From positions 72,819,589-72,883,588 of the forward strand of contig OZ021733.1 of NCBI GenBank assembly GCA_963978545.1: DNA of 64,000 bases, written 5' to 3'. Under the pieces are notes generated by a model. That model was not told the DNA's origin. It did not search any database and was given only the letters and a program-made list of their open reading frames with translations. This DNA is from Linyphia triangularis. Lineage: Eukaryota; Arthropoda; Arachnida; Araneae; Linyphiidae. Shown piece by piece: positions 10,340 to 22,034 of this stretch. How positions within the stretch are numbered: the stretch's first letter is position 1; each line of letters starts with the position of its first letter. Both the position numbers and the translations under genes were made by a program.

Positions 10340-13300
10340 CTATCCAAATGGTTTCATGAGGTCAGCTGAAGAGGTGGTTTGATTTGGGCCTGCATGATTC
10401 CCTATTTTAGCTACCTCGTATCTGTCCCTACCATTAACTTTGGTGACTTCGTATGGGCCGAAGAATTTGGGTCTTAGCTTCAGTCCTGTACCAAACTGAG
10501 TTCGTTGGATAGCTACTAAATTGCCCAGTTTATAGATAGTAACCTTTTTGCATTTTTTATCATGCTGTTTTTTATTTTCATCTTTGATTTTAAGGATGTT
10601 TTCTTTGGCTTCTCTTCTGAGTTGATTCCTTTGGTTGCTGTAGTAATCCATTATTTCTTCGGTTAAGATTTCTTTTACAATGAGATCTTCTTTGGGAATC
10701 GGATGCAACATTCCTTCTTTCTTGCAGCTTTTCTTATTTGCCAAGATACACGGTATGCAATTGGCAACCACCGTTTCAGTCTGGGAATGAAGATCAGGAA
10801 TGAAGAAGTCTCGTTTTGCAATTTCTTTTGTTTTCGCAACTGAAAATTGTCCTTTTTCGTGGGCTGATTTAATCAATTCAGTCTGCATCCCTTTTGGTGC
10901 TACCATTAATTCTCGACCATTTTCGTATTTATACAAAATGTCATTCTTCAAGAAATATTCTTGGTGGCTGTCCTCTTTTACTAATGATTTCAGTGTTGTT
11001 ATGTAATCATCTTTGCATTGAGCAACTTTCAATCTTGCAGTTACAGTTTCATTAATAATCATTACTGGATTTCTACTCAAGGCATCAACATGTTTCATTC
11101 TTTGCCCTGGTCTATGAACTATCTCGTAATCGAATTCTTCTAAAAGTAGAGCCCACCTTGCAATTCTGGTTACTAGATCTTTTTTGTTCATTGTCATCTG
11201 AAAAGCAGAGCAGTCTGTCACGATTTTAAATTTGTTTCCCATCAGATACACCCGCAGCTTTTTTAAGGCTTCTACAATTGCGAGAACCTCCAATTCATAA
11301 CTGCTATACTTCTCTTCCGCTGGACTGGTTTTTTTAGACATGAAATGGACGGGATGTAATTGTCCATCGTCAGACTCCTGAAGAAGTATGGCACCAAAAC
11401 CTTCTTTGCTGGCGTCTGTGTGCAATTCAGTTTTTCGACCTGGCTTGAATAGATGTAAAACGGGGCTTGTGGCGAGAAGGGGTTTAAGTTTCTCGTAGGC
11501 ATCCTTTTGCTCATACCCGAACACAAATGGACAGTCCTTTCGAAGGAGATCACTAAGTGGTTTTGCGATCTTCGTATAACCTTGAACAAACTTCCTGAAG
11601 TAACCTGTGAGGCCAAGGAAACTTTGTACTTGCTTAACATTTGTTGGAATAGGAAATTTTTTAACGGCGAGTGTTTTCACACTCGATGGACGAACTGTTC
11701 CATTTTCAACAATGTGACCCAGAAATTCTACTGAGTGCTTTAAAAACTGACATTTCTTTGTCTTTATTTCCAGTCCATATTCGGATGCTCTTTGAAGAAC
11801 AATTTTCAATTTCTCTACACCTTCTGCTTCATCGTTTGATGGAATTATCAAATCATCCATATAAATAACAATAACGCCTTCTTTCATTAGATCTCTAAAT
11901 ACACTGTACACATATCTCTGGAGTACACTTGGACTTGTACTGAGTCCAAAAGGAACTTTTAAAAATTCATACTGTCCATCCGGAACAATGAATGATGTGT
12001 ACTTGCGACTGTTCTCTCCAACTGGCACATGGAAAAATCCATTCTTCAAGTCTAAGGTGCTGAACACTCTGGCATCTTGCAACCGGTCAAGAACATCTTC
12101 AATCAAGGGCAACGGAAATCTATCTTTAACTAGCTTGCGATTTAATTGTCTGTAATCCACGCAGATTCGTGTTGTGAGATCTTTCTTCCTGACAAGTACC
12201 ACAGGACTTGCATAATCTGATGAACTGGGACGAACAATTCCATCCTTCAACCACTCGTCTATTTGCTTGTTGACTTCTTGTCGTTCAGAAAATGACAGTC
12301 GACGGGCTCTTTGGTAAACTGGTATTTCATCTTCCAAAATTATTTTCATTGAAATATCAGTGAACTTTGTTTTCTTCGGTTGGTAGGAGGTTACAAAGTC
12401 TGTTACACTTCGACGAAGATTTGCTTCCTTGATATGATTAAGATCCAACTCATTCGCTGTTCCATCTTCTGTTAAGAATATCCATTCAGCTGACTCATCC
12501 AAGAGAGTTTCAGTCTTCTCATGAAAAGGACAGGGAGCATGAGCTAAAAATGCTGACCCAATGATGGCTTCAAAATTGAAATCCTCAACAGGGATAACTT
12601 GAAAGTCAAGTCGGCACACGTGTCCGTCAATGTCGACTACTTGCTGGAACGATCCCATGGTTCTAACTAGACCTTTGCCTAGGCCGGTCAAAACAGATGT
12701 ATTTTTCGACAGTAAAGGAAGGGACTTAATTTTTCTGTAGATGTCATCTCGTAAGATATTACGTGTACTGCCTGTGTCTAGAAGTGCTGTAGCGGTTACT
12801 TCACCCAATTTGATTTTCTTCACAAATTTATTAAGATCGACATCCGGATAATCTTTGGGTTCATTTGATCCTACGGCAACTTGCACCAGGTGCGTTTCAG
12901 GAGTTTTTTCACGATCTTTCTCAGCCTTATTGTTCTTGTCTCGAACGACTTTAGGACATGAATTACGCAGATGTTCTGGAGAACCACATTCAAAGCAAAG
13001 GAGCTTCTTCTGTCCGTGAAACTTGCGTTGACCAGACATTGGTCTGTTGTCTTCAGTTTCAGACTTAACATGCCTCAATCCCTTGTAGCCTGAATGCTCT
13101 TGACTAGTGCGATTTTCACTAAATTTTCTGTAAGGTTTCCCATGAAAATTTCTCTTTGTGAGACTCTCCTTCAAACTTTCAAATTCATCGAACATTTCAG
13201 CGAGATCGTCTGGCTTTTTCAGATTTAACCATTCTTTGAAAAAGTGTTCTTTTATGTCTTCTGGAGCTCTAAATTTTAACTGTTCAGTGATGAGCAAGTC

Positions 13301-13969
13301 CACTAAGTCTTCAAAAGAGTCGACTTTTAAATCAGCTATCCATTCTTTAAAATAGCAGCTCAGCTCATGTGCGTAGCTCCCCCATGTCTTATCTGGACCT
13401 TTGACATGTCGATAAAACAAGTTCTTCAATTTTTCAGAGGTTAATTTGTATTTCTTCAAAATTAACTCTTTGACATAATCAAAATTGTTTGCATTTTCAA
13501 CCGACTCTCGAGCAAGCATGTTCGAGATATCTGATGGCATCACATGAAGTAGGTAGGCTACCCAATCTTCCTTAGGATCTCTAGCCATTTCTGCGCGTCT
13601 TTCAAAGTTAACAAGGAACAACCCCATTTCGTCTTTTTTCTCATCGAATTTAGGTGTTATCTGAGAAAGCGGGATCTTCTGTTGAGTTTCTTCACTTCGT
13701 CTTGGAACCACAGCAGCAGTCTGCAGTTGCATGCGTTGTATCTCAAGTCGAGTTTCCCTCTCTTCACGTTCTCGGGTTCGTACCTCTTGCTCCGTCCTCT
13801 CTTCGATGATTCGATTCAAAATTATACGCGTCGTTTCTTCATCATAGTCATCACTTTCTAAAATCAGTTTTCTGATATCTGCTACCTTACTTCCATCAGC
13901 CGGAGTCAAACCCAGCTCCTCAGCGACCTCAACTAAGTCAGTCTTACGACCCTTACTTAAATACGACAT
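10340..13969 (-). CDS. Gag-Pol polyprotein of the Gypsy element, integrase core deleted
   Basis: The open frame runs from 14023 (1227 codons). I place the start at its second Met (13969, MSYLSKGRKTDLVEVA), because the first 18 residues look like leader; numbering here is from 14023. Domains in order: a SAP-like N-terminus (21-60), a charged coiled coil (65-105), the Gag core (about 135-290) and a CCHC knuckle C343-C346-H351-C356. The aspartic protease has LLDTGS at 414-419 and IIGSAFL. Reverse transcriptase has D658 and YMDD 721-724. RNase H has D870, E910, D937 and D980. The integrase zinc finger keeps H1055, C1089 and C1092, but the second His is Gln (1059, CAA). HPIPKEDL (1107-1114) is then followed within a few residues by the post-core helix and the GPY/F module (FGPYEV, 1188-1193). 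The whole DDE catalytic core, normally about 150-200 residues, is absent without a frameshift. It should make Gag, protease, RT and RNase H but cannot integrate by itself. Confidence 0.93.
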   Translation of the reverse strand: MSYLSKGRKTDLVEVAEELGLTPADGSKVADIRKLILESDDYDEETTRIILNRIIEERTEQEVRTREREERETRLEIQRMQLQTAAVVPRRSEETQQKIPLSQITPKFDEKKDEMGLFLVNFERRAEMARDPKEDWVAYLLHVMPSDISNMLARESVENANNFDYVKELILKKYKLTSEKLKNLFYRHVKGPDKTWGSYAHELSCYFKEWIADLKVDSFEDLVDLLITEQLKFRAPEDIKEHFFKEWLNLKKPDDLAEMFDEFESLKESLTKRNFHGKPYRKFSENRTSQEHSGYKGLRHVKSETEDNRPMSGQRKFHGQKKLLCFECGSPEHLRNSCPKVVRDKNNKAEKDREKTPETHLVQVAVGSNEPKDYPDVDLNKFVKKIKLGEVTATALLDTGSTRNILRDDIYRKIKSLPLLSKNTSVLTGLGKGLVRTMGSFQQVVDIDGHVCRLDFQVIPVEDFNFEAIIGSAFLAHAPCPFHEKTETLLDESAEWIFLTEDGTANELDLNHIKEANLRRSVTDFVTSYQPKKTKFTDISMKIILEDEIPVYQRARRLSFSERQEVNKQIDEWLKDGIVRPSSSDYASPVVLVRKKDLTTRICVDYRQLNRKLVKDRFPLPLIEDVLDRLQDARVFSTLDLKNGFFHVPVGENSRKYTSFIVPDGQYEFLKVPFGLSTSPSVLQRYVYSVFRDLMKEGVIVIYMDDLIIPSNDEAEGVEKLKIVLQRASEYGLEIKTKKCQFLKHSVEFLGHIVENGTVRPSSVKTLAVKKFPIPTNVKQVQSFLGLTGYFRKFVQGYTKIAKPLSDLLRKDCPFVFGYEQKDAYEKLKPLLATSPVLHLFKPGRKTELHTDASKEGFGAILLQESDDGQLHPVHFMSKKTSPAEEKYSSYELEVLAIVEALKKLRVYLMGNKFKIVTDCSAFQMTMNKKDLVTRIARWALLLEEFDYEIVHRPGQRMKHVDALSRNPVMIINETVTARLKVAQCKDDYITTLKSLVKEDSHQEYFLKNDILYKYENGRELMVAPKGMQTELIKSAHEKGQFSVAKTKEIAKRDFFIPDLHSQTETVVANCIPCILANKKSCKKEGMLHPIPKEDLIVKEILTEEIMDYYSNQRNQLRREAKENILKIKDENKKQHDKKCKKVTIYKLGNLVAIQRTQFGTGLKLRPKFFGPYEVTKVNGRDRYEVAKIGNHAGPNQTTSSADLMKPFG

Positions 13970-14382
13970 GATAACTTTCGAACAAAAACAATGCGAAAAT
14001 ATTAACCTTTTAATAATTTTCAACTATATTTAACGTGGGTTTAAACTTTAAATAAGAACGAACCGTTACAAGGAACTTTCCTCAGCTTACTGACGGTTCC
14101 AGGGAATTTTAATTAGTATCCCTAACTGTATTAAAATGTTGCCCCAATCAAAACAGCAGAGAACAATCTATACCCACTAATTAATCTTTACCATTAAATT
14201 AGAACTTGTTAATAATACTGTATAATAAAAATTAATATAGCAATTCTTATACAAATCATTACACACATAAATTATACTGCAAAATACAATTTATCAAACC
14301 ACAATTGATTGCATAGCAACTTCAATTTTCTAAAAAAATTATTTTAAACTAACTCCCAATGAGTAGCTAAATCAAATTCACA

Positions 14383-14745
14383 GAAATTCTAAAGTTTTCT
14401 TTTCTTAAAAAAAAACACCCAATATTTCTTAAACAACCTTTTGGCTTATGCTTTAAAAATGCCTTAACATTCAAGTTAATACTGCTCGACGACAGTAAAA
14501 AGCATACTAAAGAAATATTACCACCAGAATTTCTCAAATTAATCAAACTCTTATTTTACGACTGCAAATACAGATTTCTAGAAATTCTAAATAGTTTTCT
14601 TTTCTTAAGAAAAACAATGTCTAATATTCCCCAAACAGCCTTTTGGCTTATGCTTTTAAAAACATTTTAAATTTTCCGTTAACACTGCACGACGACAGTA
14701 CAAAAGCACACCAAAGAAATATTAACACTAGAATTTCAAAAATCA
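14383..14745. repeat. Duplicated ~200-bp unit in the Gypsy leader
   Basis: GAAATTCTAAA, TTTTCTTTTCTTAA, CCTTTTGGCTTATGCTTT, CGACGACAGTA and CTAAAGAAATATTA recur in order in 14383-14545 and 14581-14745, offset by about 200 bp and clearly diverged. Confidence 0.85.
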
Positions 14746-15360
14746 ATTAATCTCTATCTTTTATAATGTGGCATAACAACAACTGCTATTATTTGATACC
14801 GGATACATGAAACAATCCTATCAAAATATAAACAATACCACAACGATTCCACCAATTTATCATTTACATGTAACATTAAAGAAAATATCTTTCCAAAAAC
14901 TCTTTTCTGAAAAACATAATTCCAACTAGTTCAACAAAAATAAATTAAACTTCAGTTGCAGAGGCCATATGATTAGGAGAAAAAAAAAATAAGACAACAA
15001 AATATTTTTTTATTCAGCAACCCTAAAAAGAAAAGATAAAAAATCAAATGGCAAATGCAGCTGGTACTTCCTGTCTATTTTAAATACTCAAAACAGAATG
15101 ATCAACTTTTTTTTTTTTGCTTCCTCTATTTTCAAATCGTTAATACATAACGCATTATAAAACGAAACAATTTTAAAGAACACATTCCAAAAAATAATTA
15201 CTTAGTGACAAAATAATATTAAAGTATTGTTCCAACTAAATATTAAAATTCTTAATGATCACTAAAATTAATATAAAATATTTTGAATAAAATTGTAAGT
15301 GGCTTATCTGGACTCCTATTTTCGCTCCAATTCCAAACGTCTCTCCAGCAGTCACTTCAA

Positions 15361-15486
15361 GTCCGAACAAGAACTGGACAGGGGATTTCAAGTCCAAACA
15401 GGAACTGTTCACTTGAATTTAATGTCCAAACAGGAACTGGTCACTGAAACTTAAGTCCTTTCGGGAACTATAGGCTTGACTGGACA
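15361..15486. repeat. 31-32-bp tandem repeat in the Gypsy leader
   Basis: Four degenerate units start with GTCC at 15361, 15392, 15424 and 15455. The shared core is GTCCAAACAGGAACTG, followed by a CACT(T)GAA end. Confidence 0.85.
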
Positions 15487-15705
15487 GTTCTGAACAAAAA
15501 TTACGTCGTTGGAGCACTTTTGGAAGAGGCACACTTCTGGTTGGAGCACAGTGAACATTGGACACTTCGGAATTAAAAAAAAACTTCAGGTGAAAGCAGC
15601 TTTTCAGTTTGATGCAAATTTGTTGATCTGTTACATTCGAAAAGTAAATCTTGAGAAGGAAATCAATCGCGGGAAAACAAATCAATCGCGGCCGATCGCC
15701 CAATT

Positions 15706-15974
15706 TGTAGGGATGCTGAGTTTGAAATAAAATCTTCTTTTTAACATGAACATAGTTTATTTAGCGGTGTCTAGGAGGAACTTTAAAAAGCTATTGTTGA
15801 ACATTTAGTACATCGCTCCGAAGAGCTCTTCATTAAACGTCTTACAAATTTAGTTACATAGCGTGGAATGAAATTCAAACAAAAACGGCTGGCAGGAAGC
15901 AGCAACGTCACGCAGTGACGTAGCACTGCTCTTAACCAATGCGATCCGAAGTGCTCAAGTCGGGGGGGAAATCC

Positions 15975-15978
<4 letters not shown>
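15706..15978 (-). repeat. 5' LTR (273 bp)
   Basis: Near-identical to the other LTR but 4 bp shorter at CATAGCG(AGCG)TGG and with a G-run of 7. It has the same internal palindrome at 15905-15921, two TGACGT (CRE/ATF-type) half-sites pointing at each other, and an AATAAA signal at the complement of 15756-15761. No clear TATA box is seen. Confidence 0.95.

Positions 15979-16053
<75 letters not shown>
15979..16053. repeat. (AT)n microsatellite, right of the Gypsy element
   Basis: This is the continuation of the array at 9713-9809 that was split by the insertion. Confidence 0.95.
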
Positions 16054-16055
<2 letters not shown>

Positions 16056-16539
16056 AAATATTCATATCATACTTCATTAATTTTTTTATAGATATATGTA
16101 CACATTTCACTACTTAATTCCAGGCTGAACTTAGGTACAGGATACGTCTTGCCTACAACGTGAAATCTCGCCATTTATTTTATGTCATAGGACAAATTTG
16201 TGTCTATTTTATGACACTTATTTTTTCTGCAATGGATGTTAAACTAAGATCTTACACTTCTGTAAATATTGGAGCAAACAATGGTTATAAACAACATTAT
16301 GTTATTTAGTATTAATTTTCATGCATTTCTTTTATTGATAATAAAATTGCAATAATCTGCATTTCTGTCAAAAAGGTGCTGCTTTGAAATATTTTGGGGA
16401 AATTGTAAATTTCTTCTTAATGTGTTAACAAGAAAGTTAATTTTAATGCATATATAAATCTACTTGAAAAAATTGACAATAATTTTTTTCTGTTTAACAT
16501 GTTAACTGCAATGAATACCATGTTAGGATATTAAAAAAA

Positions 16540-16990
16540 AATCCCATAAGGCCTGCTTACAAAATTTCACAACTTTACTCAGAAATTAGAATTTAATCCC
16601 AGGGACCCCAGGGTTATAGTTTTACATACTTTGAAAAAAAAATTAAACCGGATAATTCTTGCATTTGCTCTTGATTTGTTGCATTGGGTTTATAACCTCG
16701 CAAAAGTTACACTAGATCTATACTGTATTAAATTTTTGTAGCAGTGCCTCTTTGAAATTATCTCGGTAACAAGCTTCAAGTTACAGCCTGCATAAAAAAT
16801 TTCAAAATACATAGAAATTAGAATTTGATCCCTGGAACCCCCTCCCATTAAGAAAATTGGCATAAGGGCACTTAACATGTTAAGTTTTTAAAAAATTCAA
16901 ATAGTTAATGCATTTCTTTTTGATTTGTTGCATTGTATTTATAATGCGTAAAAGTTACACAAGGTCTATACTGAAGCCATTTTTTGTCAC
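16540..16990. repeat. Degenerate ~240-bp tandem duplication
   Basis: CAGAAATTAGAATTTAATCC followed by AGGGACCCC (16580-16608) recurs as ATAGAAATTAGAATTTGATCC and GGAACCCC (16810-16840). TTGATTTGTTGCATTGGGTT (about 16671) recurs at 16919 with the same AAAAGTTACAC follow-up. Confidence 0.75.
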
Positions 16991-17179
16991 AAAGTCTTGG
17001 CTACAGAAAGTATTAAAAATTTCTATTAGGAAACACATTCAAATTGAACTGTTCCGTCTAATTCAAGTTTCAACGGAAGTAACCTGAAAAAAAGAGAAAA
17101 CTTGATCGCCTGACAATCCACAGAGCTATTTTTCACAATTTCTCTCATTTCTATTCATAGTTAAATTCTTTATATTAAT

Positions 17180-17560
17180 TTCGAGGGATTTGTTTGTAGC
17201 GGGCAAATCTTCGGAGGCAATCTTTGGAGGCACTTGCCATCATCCAATTGGGCTGAAACTTGACACATATAAGCGTTGTCGATGACAATGCAATCTATCA
17301 AGTTTTTAGAGGTGTAACTAATAAGGCACTTTTACTCATGTTTCTATTGGTGTTTCGGAGGACTAATTAATCCACTTGCCGTCATACAATCTATCTGAAA
17401 CTTGGCAGATAAACTTGTTGATGAAAATGCATTCTATTAAGTTTTGAGGGCAAAAATATAAAAAGTTAGTTTATGGCACAGAATCAAAAGTTTTCTTTGC
17501 AGCACTTAAACACTATGAAAACTTGATCGAAGCGCAAAGTTACTTAAATAAGTTACAATT
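17180..17560 (+). repeat. Interspersed repeat family S, copy 2
   Basis: The phrase CATCATCCAATTGGGCTGAA occurs here and in 48590-48960. A second related half, with CTGAAACTTGGCAGATAAA, CATTCTATTAAGTTTTGAGG and AAAACTTGATCGAAGC, follows in the same order. The repeat thus has two similar halves of about 190 bp. Confidence 0.7.
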
Positions 17561-17687
17561 GCATATAATAGTTGGCAATGTCTATAAAAGATTTATATAA
17601 AAATCATTGTTCTGGCGGGTTAATTTTTTAATGCAGTTTACAAATACATTGGAGATCATACTTGGACAAGTTAGTTCGCCACATTTC

Positions 17688-18060
17688 CTTATTAGTGGAG
17701 TCGCTCATGAAAATGTGGACGAGGCTGATAAAAGAACCACATTTTTTCCAGGTGTAGTTAGGTACTTGGCTTTCAATTTCTTCTCCGTCAGCCATCTTGG
17801 ATTTTAAAGCGGCCATTTTGAAATATCAGTATATTATCAATTCTCTACTTCTAAGTCACTTAGGATCACAAACTTGGTGTCTAAATATATCTATTTGAGG
17901 TCAGGTAATACAACTAAATAATCTTTAAATGTATCGGACTATATTTATTTATTAATATATGCAGGGCCGTAGGTATCGGGGGGGGGGGGGAGAATCCACC
18001 TCCAAAAGTTTTAAAAGGCGGTGAGTCGGCAAACTTTCAAAATTTCACTTTTTTTTTTTT
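17688..18060 (+). repeat. Interspersed repeat family Q, copy 3
   Basis: Same order of landmarks as 4545-4905, extended on the right by a G-run (17978-17990), CACCTCCAAAAGTTTTAAAA and GAGTCGGCAAACTTTC. That extension is also present at the matching end of the inverted copy at 7562. Confidence 0.75.
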
Positions 18061-21000
18061 TTTTTACACTGCCGCGGAAATTGTTATAGCTCCGTAATTT
18101 CCATCGATAACTTCAGTTTGAATTAACCAATTCAATTTTTATTTGTAATTTAAAGTGTATAATTCGGGACAAAAAAAAAACTACTGGGATCTAACTCATC
18201 CATGCAATAATTGAATTTTAACTTAATTTTGAATCTTGACGTTTTTATAATAAGTCGGCAATTTTAAATACTTTAAAAAAAATTATACAAAAAATATTTT
18301 AGTTAAATTTTCAATTTTAGTCGGTTCCTTACATCAAATCATTGTATATCGTTTGTCGTTAAATTTTAAATAATTACAAATTAAATTGATTGGTGTAGGA
18401 TTATATCCTTTAGTTAATTTTTAATTAATCAATCCTCAAATGAATAATTTTTATGCAGATATATTAGTTTTCTTACACTTGTTAAGTGTGAAAAAATGTG
18501 AATATAATTAAAAAGTTTAGGAAAAATTTTCCAATGTATACTAGTATTGAAACTTTTTTCTAAAACATAACATCGGCTTTGAGTGAAAAGGTCCAAACTC
18601 TATTTTAAGTTTCAAACCACTTTTCGGTATTTTGGAAACAGCAAAAGAATTCTACATCGGTACGTAAAAGCTGCCGACTGTATATTAATACTGCTAATCA
18701 GCACTGGCATTATCTTAGCTGTTTGTTCAACTACAATGCCGGCCTAAGAGAAAAATGCTGTGTGCATGAATGAGTTTTGTCGCCTCTTATAATGAATATA
18801 GAAAACCCCTCCGAAAATCGTATGGGTGCTCTATAACTAAAATTTGCAGAAACTTAATACCTGAATTTGGCATTTTAAAGGGATTAAAAACTAAAACTAG
18901 TAAGTTGTAATAAATAGCAAAGTATTTAGTACCTTTTCATATTTTTATTTTTTTAAATGATTTCTTCTATTACTAATTATTTTAATGGACTTTTACAAAC
19001 TTCAATAGGCATGGTGTACTGTACTTCTGTAAAGAGCAAGCTCCTAAATTCTTTATTCTGTTTATAGTTTTGTCAGAAAAATAAGACACATTTTTTTAAT
19101 TACAACAAAAGTTTTGATTTAATATTCATGAAAATAATCTTACAGTAGATTGATTAAAATAACCTTTATTACATCACTTAGCAGCGGACTTTCCTAGCTT
19201 TAGTAGCGGAAAATGTTTTTATTAATTTACATTTTACCATATTATCATCTAATTTTTTTAAATATTTTTCTCATTTCGGCTCCCCTCTCAAAATGACATG
19301 TGTGCGATCGCCTTAGGCGGTCCAGATAAATAGGATGATTCAACAAACGCCTCCGTTTTCTTAACATAAATAATAACCTTTCTTTTGTCCATACTTAAAT
19401 TTTCCACTTATATTATAAAGTAAAATTTAAAAAATAAATACATTTAATTGACTCTTATTCATATAAATGCTGGGTAAAAATACTAATCAAAACGTTCGCA
19501 GATATGGGCTCGTGTGAACAGGCATGCGTTTGTCGTGTGCAAGAGGCCTTTTCACACGGTGCGAGTGCAAAAAGTTTTACCAATGTATTTTGAATGGAGC
19601 ATTTCACGCGGAGCACGAAGGTTACGACAACCAACTAACTTTCGATATATCTCCGCAATTTCCATCGATGACTTCAGTGTGAATTAATTAAATTTTTATT
19701 TATAATTTACTCAATTTGGAAAACCTCTGCTTTTAAATATTGAGGGTTCGTCATTATTTATAATGAAATCAACGACTTAATTTTTGTACAATTTCTAGAA
19801 ATGAAATTTTGTCATGTGCATTTTCTATGCAAAATTGCTCGTTAACAGCAGTACAACCTGGTGAGGATCCAATTCTACACATTTATGTAAATTGATATTG
19901 AATATCGGGACCTCACCTGCAGACAATCGAGTATCATGATGAGGCAAAAAATCCTTTCCAAATCGGAGTTAATTTCTAGACTGCAGCACGATCACATTTG
20001 GCAAGTAAAAAAACTCAGAAACTCTAATTGTTGAATTGTGATTTTGACTTGGTGATAAACAAATTTCCTTTTGACTTTGCTCTAATTTTCAGAAATCTCT
20101 CCAAATCACACCTAATTATTTAGGCTTGCCTTCGACGTCAGATTATTTGATTAGCGAATGAAAGTAATTATCATCGGCTTACAAGTGAAACACACTAAGT
20201 CAAAAACGAAAAAAATGTCATGTTTGCAAACATTTTTCTTCAATACCATAAGTTCTTTTGAAATAAAATATTTGCTTTCAGTGAACATGCAACTTTTGTG
20301 GGCAGATGATTTAACATTCTAGTCTGGATAAGCAAATAACTCGAAAACTGAAAAATCTGACTTAGTATGTTTCAACTGTAGGCGGATGATATAATAGAAG
20401 TTCAACTATAGAAAAGTGTTCCATTAGGATTGGCTTTGGCGCTAACTGGTAGGTGATATAGTAATATTATTACATTGGAATCTACAACCACTAACGTATA
20501 TTTTTTATAATTCAAAGTTATGGCATATTTTATTGATGTTTTCAGTAGTTATTTACTTTTAACGGCCATTTGAATCATCCGCCATTTTACTAGGCGATGA
20601 CCGGAAAACATTTCTCATGTAATTTTAAAAATTGTGCCAACAAACCACGTAAACCAGGAATTTATCCAAAAGTTATTCTACTTAACCAGAACAACAAACG
20701 GTTACCCTTGTTTACGTTTTTTGGCGCTGTTTTGGATGTCTGCCATCTTAGAAATACTTCTTCTTAGCACCAAAACAAATATGCCAGTATCAACGGTGCA
20801 ATCGATTCTACACGTCTACCGTAGAAGTAAAGATATTAAAAACATTGAACTTACCATTGACTTTCAAGTTATTTAACTCTATGTCGATGATATCTAATCG
20901 TTTCTCGTTGGCTGTCGCTCAGCCTGCTGGTTGTCAACTACTCGATTTTGCTAATAAAGCTTGCTTTAAATTATTTTTTTCGCATTTCAAATTAAATCGA

Positions 21001-22003
21001 CAGCAAATAAAACTTCTTTGGATTTTTAAACTTATATTTTTCGTATAAACTTTAGCTAATGGATTTGAAGTGGTTGGCCCAATTAAATTTTTTTAATTGA
21101 ATTTTTGCCCAATTTTTTTAAAAATTAGTTTCATCCTTAAGCCAACGAATATACAATCATTAATAGAAACAACTAGTATTACGTTTTCGCCAAGCATGCT
21201 AATGTATAAATTTGAACAAATAGTTTTCAAATGGGTTGGTGATGGGTAGATGGGCCCACGTGTAGGCCCATGTGAATCTGCTTCCGTGTGCTACCTGGGT
21301 ATGCTTCAAAGGGTTAAATATATTACCTACCTGTTATTCGTACAGGTGCAGTGATGAGCTTAGTGCAATGGTTTTCTTAGGCAATGAACACGTAAGTTTG
21401 CATTGCAATGCTGTATATATTTTTCATAGTCACATTTTTTTTTAAAGTTCAACTTCGAATTTTCATAAGAAAATTTACAATCGTTGAACGTGGAATTTTT
21501 TATGTAAAGTCATGTACTGTCATATAAATTCAAGTTGAAATTATAGAATCCTTGGTACATTTTTTTTTAGGTAAATTTGTTTTCAAAGTTAAAATTTTTT
21601 AAACTTCCAACTTCTTTGATTTTTTAAGGAAAAACCTGTATATTTAGAATGAAAATGTTGTAAATTTTTGAAAAAGTGTCGGACTGTCATATAAATTAAA
21701 TATAAAATTGTAGTATTCTCTTGCTCTAAGTTTTTTTCAATTAAATAATTTTTTCATGACAAATGGTTTAAAATTAATTAAAAAAGAATCTCATTAATTT
21801 TATTTTGTATGAGTTTTTACATTCATTTTCTTAAAATTTTTTGGAAGTTTTTTTTTTCTAAAAATACAATTTTTTTCATAATTATATATAATTTTGGTCT
21901 TGATTCCATATTAAAAAAAATTTTGGTTGTTAAAGTTGCAAAATTGCTAGAAGTCAACTGTTTTTGCTTACTGATCACTTGCATTGCATTTCCTTTCCCT
22001 TTT

Positions 22004-22034
<31 letters not shown>

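Larger units (their letters stand above)
13970..15705 (-). other. 1.7-kb 5' leader of the Gypsy element
   Basis: No long sense-strand frame is seen. It contains a duplication of about 200 bp and a 31-32-bp tandem repeat (both listed separately). The sense start is adjacent to the candidate primer-binding site at about 15690-15702. Confidence 0.7.

Noticed and set aside
10800..11868. Frames on the plus strand within the Gag-Pol gene
   Set aside because: Shadows of the minus-strand coding sequence.
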